NCBI GenBank assembly: GCA_022710025.1
Contig: JAKLHS010000046.1
Coordinates: forward strand, 1-5,357
Direction: 5' to 3'
Length of the DNA stretch: 5,357 nucleotides
Source: Caldisericota bacterium
GTDB taxonomy: Bacteria > Caldisericota > Caldisericia > Cryosericales > Cryosericaceae
Below the pieces are notes generated by a model. The model worked only from the letters and a program-made list of their open reading frames with translations, was not told the DNA's origin and made no database searches. The translations under genes were made by a program, and so were the position numbers. This document shows, one piece after another, positions 1 to 5,357 of this stretch. Numbering within the stretch: position 1 is the first letter of the stretch; each line of letters starts with the position of its first letter.

Positions 1-1150
1 CGGTTTGCGTTTGTCCTTCGCCTCGGTTGCCGGCCTGCTCTTCATCGGAGAGCCGCTTTCGCGCCGTATCCGCACGCAACGTCGCTGGCTCCTCTCCGTA
101 TGGTCGTCGGCCTGCTCCACCGTAAGCGCTTCCCTGCCTGCAGCCGCACTGACGGTACCGCTTTTTCATGCCTTTGCACCCGTAGCCTTTCTCGCAAACA
201 TGGCTGTCATCCCGGTGATCTCCCTGCTTCTCCCCTCCCTCCTCGTCTGGACGGTCACGGGGCTGGTGTTCCCGCCGCTCGCTTTGCTGACGGCGCCGAT
301 CCTGAACGTGACCGCTCGGTTCCTCTTCGGTTTCCTCCAGATTCTTGAGCGCATCCCGTGGTCGTATGTCAACGTGGCTACCTCGCCTCCTTGGTTTCCA
401 GCGTCTATCGTGGTATGTCTCGGCGTTGCGGCTCTGCTCGCGGAAAACCGGCATCGGTTCAAGCTACGAAACATACCGCCGATACCGCTTCTGACGATGG
501 CGGTCATCCTTATGGTTGCTCTGTTTGCTGCAGGGAACCACGCGGATACAAGTGTTACATTCCCGGTCGCCGAACAGGGCAACGCCGTGCTCGTCCGTGA
601 CCGCCAGATCGGAATCTGGCTCTGCCTCTGGAATACCGATGCCCGATCCGGGCGCAGGATCACGCATGCTGTGGCGGCGCTCGGAGTGAATCGCATCGAC
701 AACGTCGTCTTCCTCGGGAAACCGGAAAACCTGCCGGAGCAGCTGGACGAACTGTTTGCAACGATATCCCCCGCACGGATCTGGATCCCGTCTAATGCTG
801 CAGAAGACAAGATAGCGGGGCTGGCGCCGCAGTTTCAAGACTTGATACGACCACTTCGGCCCGGGGAAGCTGTTGGTGTGGACTGTGGCTCCTCTGTTCT
901 CCTGACGAGTTCCGGACAGGAGAGCTTGAAGTCAGTATTCGTGCTGGCGACAGATACTCTGGATGGCTCAGCGGCTTTCGCCCATCGTCAGCCCGTCGGC
1001 GCTCCTGCATTTACTTACGATCTTCAGGCCGGGATCGTGACTGTAACGACGAGAGAGCAAACCCGTGAATATGTATTGAGCGAAACAGGGTGCATCACAG
1101 TATCCATGCGCAAAACGCATTGCCGGGTTGCGCCCGATGCACGACGCTGA
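1..1150 (+). CDS. comEC: ComEC/Rec2-family DNA-uptake channel protein, C-terminal part (5' end outside window)
   Basis: This is the C-terminal part of a ComEC/Rec2 protein, the inner-membrane channel that carries single-stranded DNA into the cell during natural transformation. The frame is open to the left edge; the TTG at 5 is internal, because 'LSFASVAGLL' matches the ComEC 'QLSFxAvxGL' motif that lies mid-protein. Counting residues from that TTG, about 40-175 hold several hydrophobic segments, including the family-typical stretch from 'ASLPAAALTVPLF' to 'FLANMAVIPV' (42-71). Residues about 184-300 align in order with the C-terminal metallo-beta-lactamase-like domain: 'VTFPVAEQGNAVLVR' stands for the usual 'VxFLDVGQGDaxLI', and 'LGVNRIDNVVFLGKPENL' for 'xGIxxIDxlxlTHxHxDH'. 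The metal-binding HxHxDH and the DTG motif are both absent, so the domain is probably not catalytic. The last 80 residues match nothing I recognise. The reading frame is uninterrupted, so this is divergence and not a frameshift. It ends at TGA 1148-1150, 12 bases before polA. Whether the N-terminal OB-fold region exists cannot be seen. Confidence 0.85.
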   Translation, partial: GLRLSFASVAGLLFIGEPLSRRIRTQRRWLLSVWSSACSTVSASLPAAALTVPLFHAFAPVAFLANMAVIPVISLLLPSLLVWTVTGLVFPPLALLTAPILNVTARFLFGFLQILERIPWSYVNVATSPPWFPASIVVCLGVAALLAENRHRFKLRNIPPIPLLTMAVILMVALFAAGNHADTSVTFPVAEQGNAVLVRDRQIGIWLCLWNTDARSGRRITHAVAALGVNRIDNVVFLGKPENLPEQLDELFATISPARIWIPSNAAEDKIAGLAPQFQDLIRPLRPGEAVGVDCGSSVLLTSSGQESLKSVFVLATDTLDGSAAFAHRQPVGAPAFTYDLQAGIVTVTTREQTREYVLSETGCITVSMRKTHCRVAPDARR

Positions 1151-1156
1151 TACAAT
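1128..1156 (+). promoter_or_regulatory. Candidate extended -10 promoter for polA, possibly giving a leaderless mRNA
   Basis: TGATACAAT at 1148-1156 matches the sigma70-type extended -10 (TGnTATAAT) at all but one base. Its TGA is also the comEC stop codon. A weak -35-like TTGCGC lies at 1128-1133 with a 17-base spacer. Only six bases separate the -10 element from the polA ATG at 1163, so the expected transcription start falls on or next to that A. No purine-rich Shine-Dalgarno sequence is visible in the 20 bases before the ATG, which agrees with leaderless initiation. This is inferred from motif spacing alone; the TGA is fixed by coding, and chance matches of this quality are not rare. Confidence 0.45.
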
Positions 1157-1162
1157 GGCCCC

Positions 1163-3742
1163 ATGATGCATACAGCTGTTCTTGTCGACGGAAGCTCTAT
1201 TCTTTACCGAGCCTTCTTTGCCATGCCTCATCTCACGACGGCTACGGGAAACCCCACAGGCGCTATCCTCGGCACGACGACAATGTTGCTCTCCATCATT
1301 GAAGAGTTGCAGCCGGAATACATGGGAATGTTCTTCGACCGCAAAGCAGCAACATACCGTCATGAGCTTTTTCAGGATTACAAGGCGAACCGGGAGAGTA
1401 TGCCTGATGAGCTCGTGGGTCAACTGACGAATCTCAAACAGCTCGTACATGCCCTTGGCATCCCGACTCACGAACGGGACGGTTTGGAGGCAGACGATTT
1501 TATCGGAATTTACAGCAGGTTTGCGAGCGAACAGGGTATTCCCTGCATCATTTACTCGGGCGACAACGATCTCCTCCAGCTCACGGACAGTAACACGTCC
1601 GTGAGGATTACCGTAAAAGGAGTGAAACAGATTCGAGAATACACGCCAACGGTGATCGCCGAGGAGTTCGGCATGGCCGCGCGACAGCTCATTGATGTCA
1701 AAGCTCTCATGGGCGATTCGTCCGACAACATCCCCGGCGTGCGCGGCATTGGTGAGAAAACTGCTCTTCGTCTCATTCAGGAGTGCGGTTCCATCGACAA
1801 TCTTCTTCAAAGTGGCGGCCCTGAGCGATACAAAGAGTTGATCGCCGAGAACAGGGACCTGATCCTTCGCAACCGATCTCTCGTAACAATACTACGAAAT
1901 TCCGACGAGCCGGTGACACTGGAGGATCTTCGACGTTCAACTCCAAATGCCACAGAAGTGTCTCGCATATTCGAGTCACTCTCATTCGTCACTCTTGCGA
2001 AAAGAGCCTCCAAAGTTCTCGGAATACCCTCTACCGTTGCTGCGAATGTCGACCGCGACAATCTCTTTGCCGACGAGACAAGCGCGACCACAGTCACTAC
2101 GATTGCTTCGGGTGACAGAGAGCCTGTCGCAGATGACCGCACGGCTCTGGCTGTCGTGCCCGATGCAAGAAAGGGGAGTCTGACGGTGGCCTGGCGGACA
2201 CAGGAGGGTTCTCGCATCGCACAGATCGACACGGTATTCGGCCCGACCGAGGCCGTTCTGACCCCTGACGATCACCGGATGACGTATGTATACGATTACA
2301 AGTCTCTCTGCCACACGCTGGCCGCTGCGGAGCTGGCAGTCCCCACGAAGGTTCGTGACATCATGCTTGCCCAATACCTGCTGGATCCTGACCAGAAGGC
2401 GTGGATGTTGGACCGTATAGGGGCAGCCTGGCATATATCTGCTGATACATCGACCGCTGCGGGACTCGCAGACCTGGTTTACCGAGTTTCTTATCCGCTT
2501 GAGGAAGCCATCGAGTCCACCCAACTCACCCGCACGCTCGATGAGCTTGAAATGCCGTTCGCTGTGGTCCTGGCAGATATGGAACGTGCGGGAATCCGCA
2601 CGGACACGAATTGTCTGCGTGTGCTCGGCGCGCGGCTGGGCCAACGTATAACGGAGCTGGAAAATCATGTTTATCAGCTGGTCGGTTCACGGGAATACAG
2701 TCTCCAGTCACCAAAACAGCTCGCCATGCTTCTTTACGATGTTCTGGGCCTCGCTCCGACAAAGAGAACAAAAACCGGTCTCAGTACGGATGTGGAATCA
2801 CTGGAAGCCATACAAAACCAGCATCCCGCGATTCCTCTCATCCTTGAGTACCGGCAACTCACCAAAATCAAGGGGACCTATGCCGATTCGCTCGTGCGAT
2901 ATGTGGGCGCCGACGGCAAGATCCACCCTACATTCCTGCAGACAGGCACGTCCACCGGCCGGATCAGTTGTGTCGATCCTAACCTGCAAAACATACCCGC
3001 CAGAACCGAGGTCGGCCGGGAGATCCGGCAGGCTTTTATCCCCAGCCATCCTGACTGGTTCCTTGTCTCAGCTGACTACTCTCAGATCGACCTGCGCATG
3101 CTTGCACATCTTTCCGGAGACACAAGCCTCTGCGAAGCCTTCCGGCAGGGAGAGGATATTCACCTGCATACCGCCTCCCAGGTTTTTGATGTCCCAGAGA
3201 CACAGGTCACACCGGAGATGCGCAAGCGTGCAAAGACCATCAACTTCGGCCTCATTTACGGGATCTCTCCCTTCGGCCTCTCTCGACAACTCGGCATCAC
3301 AACGGACGAAGCTCGCACGTACATCACTCACTACTTCGAAAGGTTCCCGGATATAAGAGACTACCACGACCGCATCATTTCGGCGGCACAGCGTGACGGT
3401 TACGTCAAAACGATCATGGGTCGTCTGCGAAGAGTTCCTCACATCAACAGCTCCAATAACCCGGAACGCCAGGAAGCTGTCAGGCAAGGGTTTAACGCCG
3501 TTGTTCAGGGCAGTTCTGCCGATGCGATCAAGATCGCCATGATCCATCTGAACGAGAAACTAAAACCTATGAGGGCCAGGATGGTCCTGCAGGTACACGA
3601 TGAGATCGTCGTCGACACGCCTCCTGATGAGCTGGAAACGGTCTGCGGCATGCTGAAAGAGTCCATGGAGTCTGCAATTCACCTGTCGATACCGCTTGTG
3701 GCACATATAGCGACGGGTCCTAACCTCAGAGATCTGGCGTGA
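1163..3742 (+). CDS. polA: DNA polymerase I (5' nuclease + degenerate 3'-5' exonuclease + polymerase)
   Basis: This family A polymerase removes RNA primers and fills gaps in Okazaki-fragment maturation and excision repair. At 859 residues it is between Taq (832) and E. coli (928) in length. The 5' nuclease (1-290) is intact: D9 in 'VLVDGSS', D59 in 'FFDRKAATYRHE', 'GLEADD' (E109, D111, D112), 'SGDNDLLQL' (D134, D136) and 'GDSSDNIPG' (D185, D188), then the 'GIGEKTA' helix-hairpin-helix. A poorly conserved linker (290-330) leads to a 3'-5' exonuclease fold (330-455) that has lost most carboxylates: no DxE in Exo I, and Leu382 where Exo II has Asp, leaving only Y444xxxE448 at Exo III. Proofreading is therefore unlikely, as in Taq and Bacillus Pol I. 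The polymerase domain has 'TGRIS' (R600), motif A 'DYSQIDLR' (D638), motif B R687/K691/F695/Y699 and motif C 'VHDE' (H812, D813). D643 stands where the steric-gate Glu is usual. I chose ATG 1163; an in-frame ATG follows at 1166. The end overlaps coaE by four bases. Confidence 0.98.
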   Translation: MMHTAVLVDGSSILYRAFFAMPHLTTATGNPTGAILGTTTMLLSIIEELQPEYMGMFFDRKAATYRHELFQDYKANRESMPDELVGQLTNLKQLVHALGIPTHERDGLEADDFIGIYSRFASEQGIPCIIYSGDNDLLQLTDSNTSVRITVKGVKQIREYTPTVIAEEFGMAARQLIDVKALMGDSSDNIPGVRGIGEKTALRLIQECGSIDNLLQSGGPERYKELIAENRDLILRNRSLVTILRNSDEPVTLEDLRRSTPNATEVSRIFESLSFVTLAKRASKVLGIPSTVAANVDRDNLFADETSATTVTTIASGDREPVADDRTALAVVPDARKGSLTVAWRTQEGSRIAQIDTVFGPTEAVLTPDDHRMTYVYDYKSLCHTLAAAELAVPTKVRDIMLAQYLLDPDQKAWMLDRIGAAWHISADTSTAAGLADLVYRVSYPLEEAIESTQLTRTLDELEMPFAVVLADMERAGIRTDTNCLRVLGARLGQRITELENHVYQLVGSREYSLQSPKQLAMLLYDVLGLAPTKRTKTGLSTDVESLEAIQNQHPAIPLILEYRQLTKIKGTYADSLVRYVGADGKIHPTFLQTGTSTGRISCVDPNLQNIPARTEVGREIRQAFIPSHPDWFLVSADYSQIDLRMLAHLSGDTSLCEAFRQGEDIHLHTASQVFDVPETQVTPEMRKRAKTINFGLIYGISPFGLSRQLGITTDEARTYITHYFERFPDIRDYHDRIISAAQRDGYVKTIMGRLRRVPHINSSNNPERQEAVRQGFNAVVQGSSADAIKIAMIHLNEKLKPMRARMVLQVHDEIVVDTPPDELETVCGMLKESMESAIHLSIPLVAHIATGPNLRDLA
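1580..1605 (+). repeat. Perfect 9-bp inverted repeat inside polA
   Basis: CTCACGGAC at 1580-1588 is the exact reverse complement of GTCCGTGAG at 1597-1605, with an 8-base loop between them. It lies in the 5' nuclease part of polA, just after the 'GDNDLLQL' motif, and codes for QLTDSNTSVR. The mRNA could fold here into a GC-rich hairpin about 420 bases after the start codon. It is not followed by a T-run, so it is not a terminator. It may simply be chance. Confidence 0.4.
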
Positions 3743-4338
3743 GCATTTCCGTAGGGCTGACCGGTAACATAGCATCTGGGAAAAGCATGATCGCCAGCGT
3801 ACTCCTCGAACACGGCGCGGCTGTGCTGGATGCCGATCTTGTCGGGAAGAGAGTCCTCGCCGAGGACATCGATGGTGCTCTGCAGCGTGTGCGGTCCGCC
3901 TTCGGAGACTCGGTTTTTGACGGTAATGAGTTGAACAGGCGCCGTCTGGGCAATCTGGTATTCGGTGATCGTGTCCTTCTGGCTACACTCAACTCGATCA
4001 CGATCCCTGTCATGACGCGCTTGATCAACTCAGAAATGAGTCTCCTTCGCCGGGGTCACAGAGTGGTCGTACTTGACGCAGCGATCCTCATTGAAGCGGA
4101 ATGGCAGAAGATGGTGGATGAGATATGGGTAGTTCGTGCTTCCAAAGAGGACCAGCTGCAACGGCTCATGACTCGCGACCGGCTTTCATTCAGTGAAGCC
4201 ATCAATCGCATCGAGGCCCAGATGCCCCTTGAGGAAAAGCTGCGTTATGCCGACGTCGTCATCGATAATACCCTGGACATGAAACAGACCAGAACACAGG
4301 TGGAACAATTGTGGCGACAACGCTTGCAGAACCGTTAA
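3739..4338 (+). CDS. coaE: Dephospho-CoA kinase
   Basis: CoaE is a cytoplasmic kinase that phosphorylates the 3'-hydroxyl of the ribose of dephospho-CoA using ATP, the last step of coenzyme A synthesis. At 199 residues it has the normal family length. The N-terminal P-loop 'GNIASGKS' (9-16) follows a beta strand, and 'LDADLVGK' (30-37) fits the substrate-binding 'DaD' motif. The C-terminal half has 'DEIWVVRA' (127-134), 'QLQRLMTRD' (139-147), 'INRIEAQM' (155-162) and 'ADVVIDN' (171-177), all in the family order. Two conserved spots differ: the usual 'HP' after the lid helix is 'IP' (I89-P90), and the usual 'PLLFE' is 'AILIE' (115-119). The GTG start overlaps the polA stop (GTGA, 3739-3742) and puts the P-loop at the usual distance from the N-terminus. 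Only a weak ribosome-binding sequence (AGAGA, 3728-3732) precedes it, so translation is probably coupled to polA. The polA-coaE pairing is common in bacteria. Confidence 0.96.
   Translation: MSISVGLTGNIASGKSMIASVLLEHGAAVLDADLVGKRVLAEDIDGALQRVRSAFGDSVFDGNELNRRRLGNLVFGDRVLLATLNSITIPVMTRLINSEMSLLRRGHRVVVLDAAILIEAEWQKMVDEIWVVRASKEDQLQRLMTRDRLSFSEAINRIEAQMPLEEKLRYADVVIDNTLDMKQTRTQVEQLWRQRLQNR
4298..4303 (+). promoter_or_regulatory. Ribosome binding site for the PD-(D/E)XK nuclease gene
   Basis: AGGTGG, one mismatch from AGGAGG, lies inside the end of coaE with a 7-base spacer to the GTG at 4311. It supports GTG 4311 as the start. No other ATG, GTG or TTG in that frame lies between 4311 and the conserved 'SYSRISTYNECP' motif, so a later start would cut into the domain. 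Confidence 0.65.
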
Positions 4339-5084
4339 GCTACTCCCGCATATCCACATATAACGAGTGCCCCAAGAAATTCGAGCTCAAGTACGTTCAG
4401 AAGCTCGAGACGCCGGTCCATTGGTACTTCAGCTATGGAAAGAGCCTGCATGCGGTTCTGGAGAAGCTGCTGTCCTGCCGTATCGGTTCCGATGGACAAC
4501 TGTACAGCAATGATATCCCTCTTTTCCCTACGTCGCTCTCAAAACTGCTGGACGATGTATGGATAGCTGACGGATATGCTGATCGAACATGTGAGGAAAA
4601 ACAGAGGAGAGAGGCCCTTCGTGTCCTTACGGCTTTCTTCCCGGTCTTCCGGTCGACGTGGTCCCAGATGCTATATGCAGAGCGCCCTATCAGCATCGAA
4701 CTGGACGGCATCCCATTCGTCGGCATCATCGATCGCATCGACAGGGTAGACAGCAATGTTCTGCGGATCGTCGACTACAAATCATCCAAGCCCCGCGAGA
4801 CATCAATGCTCACGATGCATCGGTTCCAGGTGGCATTGTACGCGGCTGCGCTGCAGCAACAGGATGATTTTCGCGATCACCGTTTTATCCTGCAGACGTA
4901 CTACCTCCGGGAGAATCTCAAAGCCGAGATGAGGGAGGGAACGGACGCATGTATCGCGAAAGCCCGCCAGGTAGTCTCCAAAACGGCATCAAGGATACTC
5001 GCGGGCGATTTCCATGCCAAGCGCTCACGAAATTGCAGATTGTGCGACTTTCGCGACTCCTGTCCTGTGTATCGCACGGCCTGA
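4311..5084 (+). CDS. PD-(D/E)XK nuclease, RecB/AddB/Cas4-like, with putative 4Fe-4S cluster
   Basis: This 257-residue protein looks like a stand-alone RecB-family nuclease domain (PDDEXK_1 type), expected to cut DNA with divalent metal. The N-terminal 'LSYSRISTYNECPKKFELKY' (9-28) is the family signature. The active-site set is complete and in order: H47 ('LHAVLE'), D141 ('GIIDRID'), D155 and K157 ('VDYKSSK'), then Q173 and Y177 ('RFQVALY'). C20 near the start plus C242, C245 and C251 ('CRLCDFRDSC') reproduce the C...CxxCx5C arrangement that holds a 4Fe-4S cluster in AddB and Cas4. There is no helicase domain and no signal peptide, so it is cytoplasmic and must work alone or with a separate helicase. 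A Cas4 role is unlikely, since no cas gene or CRISPR repeat is nearby. The GTG start overlaps coaE by 28 bases, tying it to the polA-coaE transcript. The substrate and true partner are unknown; a part in DNA end processing or repair beside Pol I is inference. Confidence 0.9.
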   Translation: MATTLAEPLSYSRISTYNECPKKFELKYVQKLETPVHWYFSYGKSLHAVLEKLLSCRIGSDGQLYSNDIPLFPTSLSKLLDDVWIADGYADRTCEEKQRREALRVLTAFFPVFRSTWSQMLYAERPISIELDGIPFVGIIDRIDRVDSNVLRIVDYKSSKPRETSMLTMHRFQVALYAAALQQQDDFRDHRFILQTYYLRENLKAEMREGTDACIAKARQVVSKTASRILAGDFHAKRSRNCRLCDFRDSCPVYRTA

Positions 5085-5100
5085 CTCGCCTTTCATATGT

Positions 5101-5136
5101 CAATCGCCCCTGCCGCAAATGCGGCAGGGGCGATTG
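5101..5136. terminator. Perfect inverted repeat between convergent genes, probable two-way terminator
   Basis: CAATCGCCCCTGCCGCA at 5101-5117 is repeated exactly as its reverse complement at 5120-5136, with only AA between. In RNA this gives a 16-bp, GC-rich stem closed by a four-base loop. It lies 16 bases after the nuclease stop codon and 16 bases before the opposing aminotransferase stop, in the middle of a 68-base gap, which is where a shared terminator is expected. Neither side carries a clear T-run: the plus strand continues CAATTCCCCTTGTTCC and the minus strand ACATATGAAAGG. It may therefore be a weak intrinsic terminator, an mRNA 3'-end stabiliser, or a copy of a dispersed palindromic repeat. 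Confidence 0.75.
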
Positions 5137-5152
5137 CAATTCCCCTTGTTCC

Positions 5153-5357
5153 TCAAACCTTTGATTTCAACAGGTCTCCGAGACGATGGACCCCTTCCGT
5201 GATATGTTCGGGGTCAACGGCAGAGAAGTTGAGACGCATATGGCACTTGTCATTGCGGTGAGGATAGAACGCAATGCCGACGACGTATGCAACCTTTGCT
5301 TCAAGTGCTTCGCGGAAAAGCGCGACAGTGTCGATGCTATCCGGAGTCTTTGCCCAT
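5153..5357 (-). CDS. PLP-dependent aminotransferase class I/II, C-terminal 67 residues (start outside window)
   Basis: Reading the minus strand from the right edge gives 67 residues ending at TGA (5155-5153). The stretch 'WAKTPDSIDTVALFREAL' followed by 'KVAYVVGIAFYP' and 'MRLNFSAVDPEHITEGVHRL' matches, in order, the C-terminal small domain of fold-type I aminotransferases of the LysN/MocR-like group ('WxxLPxxxDT...AxxxxVxxxPGxxF...RLxFsxxxxexIxeGixRL'). The Arg of 'MRLNFS' (residue 41 of the fragment) is the conserved residue that holds the substrate alpha-carboxylate. The usual 'PG' of 'VaFVPG' is 'VG' here. The lysine that binds PLP and the rest of the protein lie beyond the window, so substrate and pathway (for example 2-aminoadipate or aromatic amino acids) cannot be decided. 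The gene converges on the polA operon. Confidence 0.85.
   Translation of the reverse strand, partial: WAKTPDSIDTVALFREALEAKVAYVVGIAFYPHRNDKCHMRLNFSAVDPEHITEGVHRLGDLLKSKV

Noticed and set aside
166..810. Minus-strand open frame of 214 codons opposite comEC
   Set aside because: Arg/Ser/Ala-rich translation typical of the complement of a membrane-protein gene; ComEC motifs are clear on the plus strand.
1120..1156. TTGCCG at 1120-1125 as an alternative -35 box
   Set aside because: The spacer to the -10 hexamer would be 25 bases, far too long; TTGCGC at 1128 gives 17.
968..1810. Long minus-strand open frame (280 codons) across the comEC-polA junction
   Set aside because: It lies opposite conserved motifs of two well-supported genes, shows no recognisable family, and its composition is that of an antisense shadow.
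1982..2668. Minus-strand open frame of 228 codons opposite polA
   Set aside because: It is antisense to the linker and 3'-5' exonuclease region, has no recognisable domain, and polA is continuous throughout.
2667..3356. Plus-strand open frame of 229 codons inside polA
   Set aside because: It overlaps the polymerase thumb, motif A and motif B in another frame and yields a serine- and arginine-rich translation without domain features.
4311..5084. Cas4 and a CRISPR locus
   Set aside because: The Cys pattern and nuclease motifs are shared with Cas4, but there are no direct repeats, spacers or other cas genes, and the operon partners are polA and coaE.
5014..5202. Small plus-strand open frames over the end of the nuclease gene and the intergenic hairpin
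   Set aside because: They run through the palindrome and into the antisense of the aminotransferase gene, and have no supporting ribosome binding site or family match.

Overview
This is a densely packed bacterial chromosomal segment of moderate GC content (mid-50s percent by eye). It is ordinary housekeeping and DNA-metabolism territory, with no sign of a prophage, transposon, CRISPR array, tRNA or rRNA. Four genes run left to right and a fifth, cut by the right edge, faces them. The lineage cannot be fixed from this window. GTG starts, short overlaps, a Pol I without recognisable proofreading carboxylates and a CoaE with an 'LIEA/DEIWVV' core would fit a deep-branching group such as Armatimonadota or Chloroflexota. 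That is a low-confidence inference.

Layout: (1) 1-1150, the C-terminal part of a ComEC/Rec2-type DNA-uptake channel, open at the left edge, ending in a metallo-beta-lactamase-like domain that has lost its metal-binding motif. (2) 1128-1162, an extended -10 promoter sitting so close to the next ATG that the polA transcript may be leaderless. (3) 1163-3742, DNA polymerase I, with an intact 5' nuclease, a degenerate 3'-5' exonuclease and an intact polymerase domain that carries Asp where the steric-gate Glu is usual. (4) 3739-4338, dephospho-CoA kinase, overlapping polA by 4 bases. (5) 4311-5084, a small RecB/AddB/Cas4-like PD-(D/E)XK nuclease with four cysteines arranged as for an iron-sulfur cluster, overlapping coaE by 28 bases. 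(6) 5101-5136, a perfect inverted repeat between convergent genes, probably a two-way terminator. (7) 5153-5357 on the minus strand, the C-terminus of a PLP-dependent class I/II aminotransferase.

The overlaps make polA-coaE-nuclease one translationally coupled unit. Only 12 bases separate comEC from polA, so read-through from comEC is also likely. Three of the four plus-strand genes deal with DNA (uptake, repair synthesis, end processing), while coaE is a metabolic partner often found beside polA. No clearly new biological system is visible. The points most worth a second look are the apparently dead ComEC lactamase domain, the possible leaderless polA start, and the Fe-S nuclease coupled to Pol I.
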